Source: Solirubrobacteraceae bacterium (GTDB lineage Bacteria > Actinomycetota > Thermoleophilia > Solirubrobacterales > Solirubrobacteraceae). From it: a DNA stretch of 14,871 bases. Positions within the stretch are counted from its first letter, which is position 1. Each line of letters opens with the position of its first letter. A program made the translations under genes and the position numbers. This document shows positions 1 through 7,700 of the stretch, one piece after another. The notes below the pieces were generated by a model. The model was not told the origin of the DNA, searched no databases, and saw only the letters and a list, made by a program, of their open reading frames with translations. The stretch is taken from positions 1 to 14,871 of the forward strand of contig JAICUS010000076.1 in the NCBI GenBank assembly GCA_025935735.1. Direction: 5' to 3'.

Positions 1-609
1 CTCAACCAGAAGCTCAAGGGCAACACGCTGTTCGCGCTCGCGGTGCTGCTGCCGTGGGCGGTGCCGTCGCTGGCCGCGAGCGCGATCTGGAAGTGGCTGT
101 TCGACTCCCAGTACGGCTTCGTCAACTGGGCGCTCGTGCACGTCGGCCTGCACCACTTCCAGGACTACGCCTGGTTCGCCGGGCGCGGCTCCGCCTACGT
201 CTCGATCTTCGTAACCGTCGTCTGGCAGTCGTTCCCGTTCATCGCGCTCAGCCTGCTGGCCGGGCTGCAGACGCTGCCGCGCGACACGCTCGACGCGGCG
301 CGGGCCGACGGGGCGACCGCCTGGCAGCGCTTCCGGCTGGTCACGCTGCCGCTGCTGCGCCCGATCGTCGCCGTGCTGGTGATCTTCTCGACGATCTGGG
401 ACTTCAAGATCTTCGACCAGATCTACGTGATGGCCCAGGGCGTGCCCGACCGGGCGGCCGACACCGCCGCGGTCACCGCCTACCGCGAGTCCTTCGCGCT
501 GGGCAACTATGGCGTCGGCGCGGCGATCGCCGTGATCCTGTTCCTCGTCCTGCTGATCGCCTCGATCGTCTACGTGCGGCTGATCGGCAAGGAGGACGCG
601 TACGCATGA
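1..609 (+). CDS. Sugar ABC transporter permease, MalF/UgpA type (5' partial)
   Basis: This is an inner-membrane subunit of a carbohydrate ABC importer (binding-protein-dependent permease, MalF/UgpA-like). The reading frame is open from base 1, so the true start and the first membrane segments lie upstream; the GTG at 43 is internal and should not be used as the start. About 202 residues are visible. Hydrophobic segments are seen near codons 10-30, 65-90, 115-140 and 170-195. The family's EAA loop, which docks on the ATPase, is clear at codons 98-121 (DAARADGA, then LPLLRP). The stop overlaps the next permease start by 4 bp (ATGA), as expected for paired permeases made in equal amounts. The sugar cannot be read from the permease; the downstream nagA suggests an amino sugar. 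Confidence 0.93.
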   Translation, partial: LNQKLKGNTLFALAVLLPWAVPSLAASAIWKWLFDSQYGFVNWALVHVGLHHFQDYAWFAGRGSAYVSIFVTVVWQSFPFIALSLLAGLQTLPRDTLDAARADGATAWQRFRLVTLPLLRPIVAVLVIFSTIWDFKIFDQIYVMAQGVPDRAADTAAVTAYRESFALGNYGVGAAIAVILFLVLLIASIVYVRLIGKEDAYA

Positions 610-1421
610 AGCGCGCCGCCCTGTATCTGGCCGCGCTCGTCGTGTCGGCCTTCGCGCTGTTCCCCATCTACTGGGTGGTGATCACGTCGCTGAAGCCGCG
701 CGACGAGATCTACACGCGCACGCCGCACCTCTGGACGAGCCACCCGAACTGGAGCCAGTACCCGCACGTGCTGGGCGACGGCCACGTCGGCCGCGCGCTG
801 CTGAACTCGCTGATCGTCGCCGGCTCGACCATGGTCGTCTGCCTGGTGATCAGCGCGCTGGCCGCCTACGCGCTGGCCCGCCTGGAGCTGCCGGCGCGCG
901 GCGCGCTGCTGATGCTCGTGCTGATGACCCAGATGTTCCCGCTGGTCGTGCTGGTGATCCCGCTGTTCGTGATCATGCGCAAGGCCGACCTGCTCGGCAC
1001 CTACTGGGGCCTGGTCATCGCCTATCTGGCGTTCACCGTGCCGCTGGCGATCTGGGTGATGCGGGGGTTCCTCATAACCATCCCGTCCGAGCTCGAGCAC
1101 GCCGCGCGCATCGACGGCGCGACCCGGCTGGGCGCGATGTGGCGGGTGATCCTGCCGCTGGCCGCGCCCGGGCTGGCCACCACCGCCGTGCTCTGCTTCC
1201 TCGAGGGCTGGAAGGAGTTCATGCTCGCCCTCACCTTCATCAATGACGAGAACCGCAAGACGCTGCCGCTCGTGCTCCAGAGCTTCGTCGGCCGCGGCGA
1301 CACCGACTGGGGGGCGATCATGGCGACCAGCGTCATCTACACACTGCCGGTGGCACTGGTGTTCCTGGTGCTGCGCAAGCACCTGATGACCGTCCGGACC
1401 GCGGGAGCGCTGAAGGGATGA
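606..1421 (+). CDS. Sugar ABC transporter permease, MalG/UgpE type
   Basis: This is the second permease of the importer, 271 aa, which is the usual length for MalG/UgpE-like subunits. The ATG at 606 overlaps the upstream stop and gives the typical beginning: a short basic N-terminus, a first membrane helix (residues about 5-25), then the motif ITSLKPRDEIY that precedes the periplasmic loop. Further hydrophobic helices lie near residues 75-100, 105-130, 140-160, 190-215 and 240-262. The EAA loop is at residues 165-190 (HAARIDGA, then ILPLAAPG). An in-frame open stretch runs upstream to base 54 inside the first permease, but it has non-membrane composition and is a shadow. The stop overlaps the next gene by 4 bp. 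It should pair with the first permease and the ATPase at 3492. Confidence 0.95.
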   Translation: MKRAALYLAALVVSAFALFPIYWVVITSLKPRDEIYTRTPHLWTSHPNWSQYPHVLGDGHVGRALLNSLIVAGSTMVVCLVISALAAYALARLELPARGALLMLVLMTQMFPLVVLVIPLFVIMRKADLLGTYWGLVIAYLAFTVPLAIWVMRGFLITIPSELEHAARIDGATRLGAMWRVILPLAAPGLATTAVLCFLEGWKEFMLALTFINDENRKTLPLVLQSFVGRGDTDWGAIMATSVIYTLPVALVFLVLRKHLMTVRTAGALKG

Positions 1422-2389
1422 GCATCGGCACCGCCTACTTCGGCAACCGCATCCCGCGCCACGTCGCCGCCGACATGGAGGGGCTGGCCGCGCGCGGGTT
1501 CACCGGCGTGCTGCACACCTACTCCGAGAACGACCTCGCGTACTTCGGCGGGACGATGAACGAGCTCGTCCGGCTCTCCCACGACGCCGGCCTCGAGGTC
1601 ATGGTCGGCCCGTGGGGCGTCTGCCAGATGTTCGGCGGCGAGGCGTTCGGCCGCTTCATCCCGGCCCACCCGGAGCTCGGGCAGATCCTGGAGGACGGGA
1701 CCTGGACGGCCGCCGGCTGCCCCAACCAGCCGCGCGTGCGCGAGTTCGTGCACCGCTGGATCGACGCCGCGGTGCAGACCGGCGCCGAGCGCATCTTCTG
1801 CGACGAGCCGCACTGGGTCCACCCCGAGCACTTCGACCTCGACCCGTCGCACTGGGGCTGCCGCTGCGCCGCGTGTACCGAGCGCTTCGGGCGCGAGCTG
1901 CCCGCCGAGCTCACGCCGGAGGTCCAAGCCTTCCGCGAGGCGTCGATGATCGACTTCATCGGCGACTTCGTGGCCGAGGTGGCGCGCCAGGGCGCCAAGC
2001 CGGCGATCTGCCCGCTGCCGCTGTCCACCGGCGCGCACGGCATCACCGACTGGTCGCGGCTGGCCGCGCTGCCGGGGCTGGACACGCTCGGCACCGACCC
2101 GTACTGGGAGGCGTTCGGCCGGGAGCCGGCGCCGTTCGTGCGCGAGTACGCCGACCGCGTGGCGGGGCTGGCACGCGAGCACGACCTGACGCCGCAGATC
2201 TGGATCCAGGCCTTCCGGGTGCAGGCGGCCGACATCGCCCCCGCCGTGCGGGCCGCCCGCGATGCCGGCGTCGAGGACCTCTGGGTGTGGGCGTACGAGG
2301 CCTGCGCGCACATGACCTCCCTGCGGCCGCAGGACCCGGAGGCCGTGTGGGAGGCCGTGTGCGACGAGCTGGTGGGGGTCCGCCGGTGA
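1418..2389 (+). CDS. Putative TIM-barrel glycoside hydrolase-like protein with CxCxxC motif
   Basis: This 323-aa protein has no signal peptide or membrane segment, so it is probably cytosolic. I cannot assign a named family. The layout suggests a (beta/alpha)8 barrel of the type seen in hypothetical glycosyl hydrolases: acidic residues follow predicted strands at D129-E130 (IFCDEPHW), D227 (LGTDPYW) and E294 (VWAYEA), with many aromatic residues near the presumed pocket. A CxCxxC cluster (C148, C150, C153) follows the D-E motif. Comparable cysteine clusters bind metal or stiffen a loop in some barrel glycosidases; that role is inferred here. The start and stop both overlap neighbours by 4 bp, between a sugar permease and nagA. 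A role in cutting or rearranging the imported sugar before NagA acts is therefore likely, but substrate and reaction are unknown. A sugar isomerase or lyase with a barrel fold is the main alternative. Confidence 0.7.
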   Translation: MSIGTAYFGNRIPRHVAADMEGLAARGFTGVLHTYSENDLAYFGGTMNELVRLSHDAGLEVMVGPWGVCQMFGGEAFGRFIPAHPELGQILEDGTWTAAGCPNQPRVREFVHRWIDAAVQTGAERIFCDEPHWVHPEHFDLDPSHWGCRCAACTERFGRELPAELTPEVQAFREASMIDFIGDFVAEVARQGAKPAICPLPLSTGAHGITDWSRLAALPGLDTLGTDPYWEAFGREPAPFVREYADRVAGLAREHDLTPQIWIQAFRVQAADIAPAVRAARDAGVEDLWVWAYEACAHMTSLRPQDPEAVWEAVCDELVGVRR

Positions 2390-3477
2390 AGCTGGGCGTC
2401 GAGGCCGCGCTGGTCGACGGGCGCTGGCTGCCCGGCGACGTGGAGGTCGACGGCGGCGCGATCGCCGCGCTGGGCCTCGCGCCCCGGGGCTCCGGCCTGG
2501 CCGTGCCCGGGTTCGTCGACCTCCAGGTCAACGGCTTCGGCGGCGTCGACCTGATGGGCGCGGACCGCGACGGCTACCGGCGCGCCGGCGAGGCGATGCT
2601 CGAGCACGGCACGACCGCCTACCAGCCGACGTTCGTCACCTCGCCCGCGCCCGACCTGCTGGCGGCGCTGCGGGCGCTGCCGGAGGAGGACGCAACGGGG
2701 CCGCGCATTCTCGGCGCCCACCTCGAGGGCCCGTTCCTGAACCCGCGCCGGCTCGGCGCCCACGACGCCGAGGGCTGCCGCGCGCCCGACCTGGAGCTGC
2801 TCGAGCGCCTGCTGGACGCCGGCGAGGTGCGCCAGGTCACGCTCGCGCCGGAGCTGCCGGGGGCGTTCGAGCTCATCGACGCGCTCGTCGCCCGCGGCGT
2901 CACCGTCTCCGCCGGCCACACCGAGGCCACCGCCGCCGAGGCGCACCTGGCGTTCGACCGCGGCGTCTCCACCGTCACCCACCTGCACAACGCGATGCGC
3001 CCCAGCACGCCGCGCGACCCGAGCATCGCCATGGCCGCGCTCACCCGCGAGGACGTCGTCGTGCAGCTGATCGTGGACGGCCACCACCTGGCCGCCGACA
3101 CGGTGCGCGTCGCCTGGCAGGCGGCCGCCGGGCGCTTCGCGCTGGTCACCGACGCGGTCGCCGCCGCGGGGATGGGCGACGGCGAGTTCCGGCTGGCAAC
3201 GCGCGCGATCCGGTCTGAGGACGGCGTCGTGCGCGGGCCGGAGGGCCAGCTCGCCGGCAGCGCGCTGACGATGATCGAGGCGGTGCGCAACCTGCACGCG
3301 CTCGGCGTCGCGCTCGAGGACGCCGTCGGCGCCGCCACCACCGTCCCCGCCCGCGTGGCCCGGCGCCCCGACCTCGGCCGCCTCGCGGTGGGCGGCCCGG
3401 CCGACGTCGTCGTCCTGGACGACCGGCTGGAGATCCAACGAGTGCTCGTCGCCGGCGGCGGCGTCATGACACGATGA
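2386..3477 (+). CDS. nagA: N-acetylglucosamine-6-phosphate deacetylase
   Basis: NagA hydrolyses N-acetylglucosamine 6-phosphate to glucosamine 6-phosphate and acetate in the cytosol, feeding amino sugars to glycolysis or cell-wall synthesis. The 363-aa product has the amidohydrolase signatures in order: PGFVDLQVNG (Q47 and N49 in place of the HxH of two-metal amidohydrolases, as in E. coli-type NagA), HLEGPF with metal ligand E114, SAGHTEA with H178, THLHNAM with H199, DGHHLA with substrate-contacting H234, and LVTDAV with catalytic D256. A GTG start at 2386 overlaps the upstream stop as GTGA. The frame is open further upstream to 1612, but that part is a shadow of the barrel gene. Cysteine is absent from the metal region. 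The gene is followed after 14 bp by the ABC ATPase. No nagB is in the window. Confidence 0.95.
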   Translation: MKLGVEAALVDGRWLPGDVEVDGGAIAALGLAPRGSGLAVPGFVDLQVNGFGGVDLMGADRDGYRRAGEAMLEHGTTAYQPTFVTSPAPDLLAALRALPEEDATGPRILGAHLEGPFLNPRRLGAHDAEGCRAPDLELLERLLDAGEVRQVTLAPELPGAFELIDALVARGVTVSAGHTEATAAEAHLAFDRGVSTVTHLHNAMRPSTPRDPSIAMAALTREDVVVQLIVDGHHLAADTVRVAWQAAAGRFALVTDAVAAAGMGDGEFRLATRAIRSEDGVVRGPEGQLAGSALTMIEAVRNLHALGVALEDAVGAATTVPARVARRPDLGRLAVGGPADVVVLDDRLEIQRVLVAGGGVMTR

Positions 3478-3481
3478 CGAC

Positions 3482-3488
3482 GGAGGAG
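3482..3488 (+). promoter_or_regulatory. Strong ribosome binding site of the ABC ATPase
   Basis: GGAGGAG lies just upstream of the ATG at 3492, with 5 nt between the GGAGG core and the start. It is one of the clearest Shine-Dalgarno matches in the window. The first four genes of this operon rely on 4-bp overlaps instead, so the ATPase appears to be translated independently. Confidence 0.75.
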
Positions 3489-3491
3489 TAG

Positions 3492-4688
3492 ATGCCCGCG
3501 ATCCAGCTCGAAGGCCTGACGAAGGCGTACAAGCACGGCCCGCTGGCGGTCGACCACGTCAGCCTCGACATCGCGGACGGCGAGTTCATGGTGCTGGTCG
3601 GCCCGTCGGGCTGCGGCAAGTCGACGCTGATGAAGATGGTGGCGGGGATCGAGGAGGTCACCGCGGGGACCATCCACATCGGCGACCGCGACGTCACCCA
3701 CCTGGACCCGCGCAAGCGCGACACCGCGATGGTCTTCCAGAGCTACGCGCTCTACCCGCACCTGAGCGTGCGCGGGAACCTCGGCTTCGGGCTGAAGCTG
3801 CGCGGCGTCGCCAAGGCGCAGATCGCCGCCCGGGTGGACGAGGTGGCGCGCATCCTCGGCCTCGAGGACCTGCTGGAGCGCAAGCCCGCCGAGCTCTCCG
3901 GCGGCCAGCGCCAGCGCGTGGCCATGGGCCGGGCGATCGCCCGCGAGCCCGCCGCGTTCCTGATGGACGAGCCGCTGTCGAACCTGGACGCGAAGCTGCG
4001 CGTCTCCATGCGCGCGCAGCTCACGCGCCTGCACGAGCGCCTCGGGGTCACGACGATCTACGTCACCCACGACCAGGTCGAGGCGATGACGCTCGGCCAG
4101 CGCGTGGCCGTGCTGCGCGGCGGCCTGCTGCAGCAGTGCGACACGCCCGAGACGCTGTTCGCCCGCCCGGCCAACCTGTTCGTGGCCGCGTTCATCGGCT
4201 CGCCGGCCATGAACCTCGTCGAGGCGACGGTGGCCGATGGCGAGGTGCACTTCGCCGGCGTGCGCCTGCCGCTGCCCGAGGCCTCGCCGCTGCGCGCCGC
4301 CGGGCGCATCGTGCTCGGCATCCGCCCGCACGACCTGGCGGTCGCCGGGCCGTCGACGCCCGATGCGCAGCCGCGCCTGCACGCGCGCGTGGACGTGGTC
4401 GAGCGCCTGGGCACGGAGACCCACCTCGTGTTCAGCGTCGACGCCCCGCGCGTGGACGCCGACGCGCTGCGCGACGCGATGGACGCGAGCGCCTCCTCCG
4501 ACACGGTCCTGCTGGCCGACGACGACCGCGCGCAGTTCACGGCGGTCATCGACGCCCACCAGCCGGTCGCGGCGGGGGAGACGATCGAGCTCGTCGTGGA
4601 CCCGGAGCGGCTGCACGCGTTCGACCCGGCCACCGGTGCCGCGGTCGACCGCGACGAGCGGCGCGCGGCCGCGCCCGCCGCCGCCTGA
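3492..4688 (+). CDS. Carbohydrate ABC transporter ATP-binding protein, MsmK/UgpC type
   Basis: This is the cytoplasmic ATPase that powers the sugar importer. The 398-aa product carries Walker A GPSGCGKST (37-45), Q-loop Q83 in MVFQSYALYPH, signature LSGGQ (135-139), Walker B FLMDEP (156-161) with catalytic E160, D-loop SNLDAK and switch H193 in YVTHDQ. The region after about residue 240 forms the MalK-like OB/TOBE regulatory domain, recognisable by GIRPHDL and the late VERLGTETHLVF segment. The length is normal for CUT1-family ATPases with a slightly long Ala/Arg-rich tail. It sits 14 bp after nagA in the operon with the two permeases, which suggests a dedicated ATPase rather than one shared by several importers, although MsmK-type ATPases can serve multiple systems. 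Confidence 0.96.
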   Translation: MPAIQLEGLTKAYKHGPLAVDHVSLDIADGEFMVLVGPSGCGKSTLMKMVAGIEEVTAGTIHIGDRDVTHLDPRKRDTAMVFQSYALYPHLSVRGNLGFGLKLRGVAKAQIAARVDEVARILGLEDLLERKPAELSGGQRQRVAMGRAIAREPAAFLMDEPLSNLDAKLRVSMRAQLTRLHERLGVTTIYVTHDQVEAMTLGQRVAVLRGGLLQQCDTPETLFARPANLFVAAFIGSPAMNLVEATVADGEVHFAGVRLPLPEASPLRAAGRIVLGIRPHDLAVAGPSTPDAQPRLHARVDVVERLGTETHLVFSVDAPRVDADALRDAMDASASSDTVLLADDDRAQFTAVIDAHQPVAAGETIELVVDPERLHAFDPATGAAVDRDERRAAAPAAA

Positions 4689-4744
4689 CCGCGTGGTCAG
4701 CACGCCGCCCTTGCAATCCCCGCCGGCATCGAAGAGGGTCGGCC

Positions 4745-4765
4745 GGTTCATTACTGCAATGAACC
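4745..4765. promoter_or_regulatory. Perfect inverted repeat, candidate operator or hairpin
   Basis: GGTTCATT (4745-4752) and AATGAACC (4758-4765) are exact reverse complements separated by ACTGC. The repeat stands in the only sizeable gap (4689-4786) and is clearly AT-richer than its surroundings. It lies 56 bp past the ATPase stop and about 20 bp before the giant gene's start. A dyad of 21 bp with this spacing suits a dimeric repressor, but it could also fold as an RNA hairpin. There is no T-tract after it, so it is not a typical intrinsic terminator. The binding protein is unknown. Confidence 0.5.
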
Positions 4766-4773
4766 AAGATTGT

Positions 4774-4778
4774 GAGGA
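4774..4778 (+). promoter_or_regulatory. Ribosome binding site deciding the start of the giant gene
   Basis: GAGGA lies 8 nt before the GTG at 4787, an ideal spacing. The GTG at 4772 has no upstream purine-rich match. The ATG at 4799 would sit 20 nt from this motif, too far for normal use. The evidence therefore favours 4787, though 4799 begins the classical signal-peptide sequence and cannot be excluded. Confidence 0.5.
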
Positions 4779-4786
4779 ACTGTCGC

Positions 4787-7700
4787 GTGGATTTCCGGAT
4801 GAACAGGCTATGGATGGCTGCGATCGCCCTGGGGGGGTGCCTGGCGGGGCTCGCGCCCGCGGCCGCCTCGGCGCGGCCGATCGACCCACCCGTGGCCCGG
4901 GCCGCGCGGCTGCCCGCGTGCACGATCGTCGGCACGCAGGGCGCTGACGTCCTCACCGGCACGCCCGGTCCTGACGTGATCTGCGCCCGCGGCGGCGATG
5001 ACGTCATCTTCGGGGGGCCCGGCGACGACGTCATCTTCGGCGGGCCGGGCAACGACCGGCTCGCGGGCGGCGCCGGGGACGACCGCCTGTACGGATGGCG
5101 CGGCGCGGACCGGCTGTCCGGAGGTTCCGGCGATGACTTCCTGCAGGGCGGACCCGACGCGGACAGGCTGGCCGGAGGTCCGGGCACTGACACCGCGGAC
5201 TACTCGACGCGCCACGGTTCGCTGCACGTGACCCTCGGCCGCGGGGCCGACGACGGCCTGCGCGGCGAGGGCGACGACGTGCGCGGCGACGTGGAGATCG
5301 TGCGCGCCGGCTCCGGCGACGACGTGCTGGTCGGCACCGGCCGCGCGAACGGGCTCTACGGCGGCGCCGGCCGCGACCTGCTCCGGGGCCGCGGCGGGCG
5401 CGACACGCTCGCCGGCGGGCGCGGGGTCGACACGATCGTCTGCGGCCGCCGCGGCAGCGCCCGCGTGCTGGCCGGGGCCAGGGACCACCTGCACGGCTGC
5501 CGCCGGCCCACGCCGCAGCCAGGTCACCCCGGCGCCGTCATCCGCCTGTCGAACGCGAGCGTGGCGGAGAACCAGCCCGCCGGCACCCTGGTGGGCACGC
5601 TGAGCGCGCGCGGGTACCACCGGCCCCGCTTCGCGCTGGCCGGCGGCCCGGACGACGCCTCGTTCGCCATCTCCGGCAACCGGCTCGTGACCGGCGCGGT
5701 GTTCGACTTCGAGACCCGGAGCGACTACACGGTCGGCATCCGCGTCACGGCGCGCCACCGCCGGCCGTCCGCGCGGGCGTTCACCATCACGATCACCGAC
5801 GTCAACGAGCCGCCCGCCGTCAACAGCGCTCCGGTGGCCGCCGGCGGCGCCGTCACCCTCGACGAGGACCACCCGACCGCGGTCGACCTCGGCGCGCTCG
5901 CGTCCGACGCCGAGACCGGCGACGCGAACCTGACCTACACGATCGTCGGCGCTCCCGCGCACGGCACGCTGACCGGCGCCGGCCCGGCGCCCACCTACAC
6001 GCCGGCCGCGAACTACCACGGCCCCGACGCCTTCACGTACAACGTGACCGACCGCGGCGCCCCCGACGGCTGCACCGGCGCCCCGCCGGCCTGCGCCGCG
6101 CCGCTGTCCTCGGCCACGCAGACCGTGTCGCTCACCGTCAACCCGGTCAACGACGCCCCCGTGGCCGCCAGCTCGAGCCTCAGCGTCGACGAGGACGGCA
6201 CGCTGCCGGTGAGCCTCAGCGCGACCGACGTCGAGACGAGCCCCGCGAACCTCACGTACGCGATCGTCAGCGGGCCGGCGCACGGCACCCTGACCGGCGC
6301 GGGCGCGGCCCGCACGTACACGCCGGATCCCGACTACAACGGCCCGGACACGATCACCTACCGGGTGACCGACCGCGGCGACCCGGACAACTGCGGCGCC
6401 CCCGGCCCGGGCTGCACGGCGCCGGTGTCGAGCACCGGCACGATCACGCTCGCGGTCAACCCCGTCGATGACGCGCCGGTGCTGACGCTGCCGGCCGGTC
6501 CCGTCGCGGCGACCCTGGGCGCCGGCACCGCGCTCAGCGGGCTGTCGGTGAACGACGTCGACGCCGACCCCGGCGACATCCAGCTGACCCTGTCCGTGCT
6601 GCACGGCACGCTGACCGTCGACACCGGTGTGCTGGGCGGCGTGTCGCCGCTCCAGGTGGCCGGCGACGGCACCGGCCAGGTCACCATCACCGCGCCGCAG
6701 CTGTCGATCCGCACGACGCTGAACTCGGCCGACGGGGTCTCCTACCACGCCGCCGCGGCCGGTCCGGACACCCTCTCCGCGACCGCCGACGACCTCGGCC
6801 ACACCGGCTCCGGCGGGCCGCTGTCCGACGCGGGGACGGTCGCCATCGTGGTCGACAGCCCGCCCGTGGCGGCCGATCAGAACGTGACCACCGATGAGGA
6901 CACGGCCAAGGCCATCACGCTCGCGGCGACCGACGCCGACGGCGACCCGCTGACCTTCGCCATCGTCTCCGGCCCGGCGCACGGCACCCTCACCGGCGCG
7001 GGCTCCGCCCGGACGTACACGCCCGACCCCGACTACAACGGCGCGGACAGCTTCACCTTCAAGGCCAACGACGGCCACGTCGACTCGGCGCCGGCGACCG
7101 TGAGCCTCACCGTGAACCCGGTCAACGACGCGCCGGTGCTCGCCGGCACCGAGGCCGCCGCGCTCGCCTACACCGAGAACGACCCGGCGACCGCGATCAC
7201 CGCGACCACCACGGTCAGCGACGTCGACTCGGCGAACTTCGACACCGGCACGCTGACCGCCGACTTCAGCGCCGGCGGCACGAGCGACGACCGGCTGGAG
7301 ATCGCCACCGCCGGCCCGATCGCCACGGCCGGGGCGAACGTGACCTTCAACGGCACGACGATCGGCACGTTCGCCGGCGGCACCGGCACGACCCCGCTCG
7401 TGGTCACGCTGAACGCCAACGCGGACGCCGCGGCCACCCAGGCGCTCGTGCGCGCGATCGCCTATCGCAACGTCTCCGACAGCCCGGCGACCGCGGCGCG
7501 CACCGTGCGCCTCGTGCTCACCGACGGCGACGGCGGCACCAGCGCCCCCGCGACCCGCGACGTGAACGTGACCGCGGTCGACGACGCGCCGGCGCTCGCC
7601 GCGATCGAGACGGCCCCGCTGCCCTACACCGAGAGCGTCGACGCCGCGCCGGCCCAGACCGCCGTCACCGGCGCGCTGACCGTCGGCGACGTCGACGACG

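Noticed and set aside
1519..3438. A 639-codon minus-strand open frame across the barrel gene and nagA
   Set aside because: It has no family signature and lies opposite nagA with all its metal and catalytic motifs. It is a composition shadow.
4745..4765. Intrinsic terminator of the sugar operon
   Set aside because: The stem is only 8 bp with several A-T pairs and there is no T-tract after it; an operator or processing hairpin is more likely.
4931..5505. CRISPR-like or satellite repeat
   Set aside because: The 27-bp periodicity is explained by RTX nonapeptide codons in an open frame; there are no unique spacers and no cas genes.
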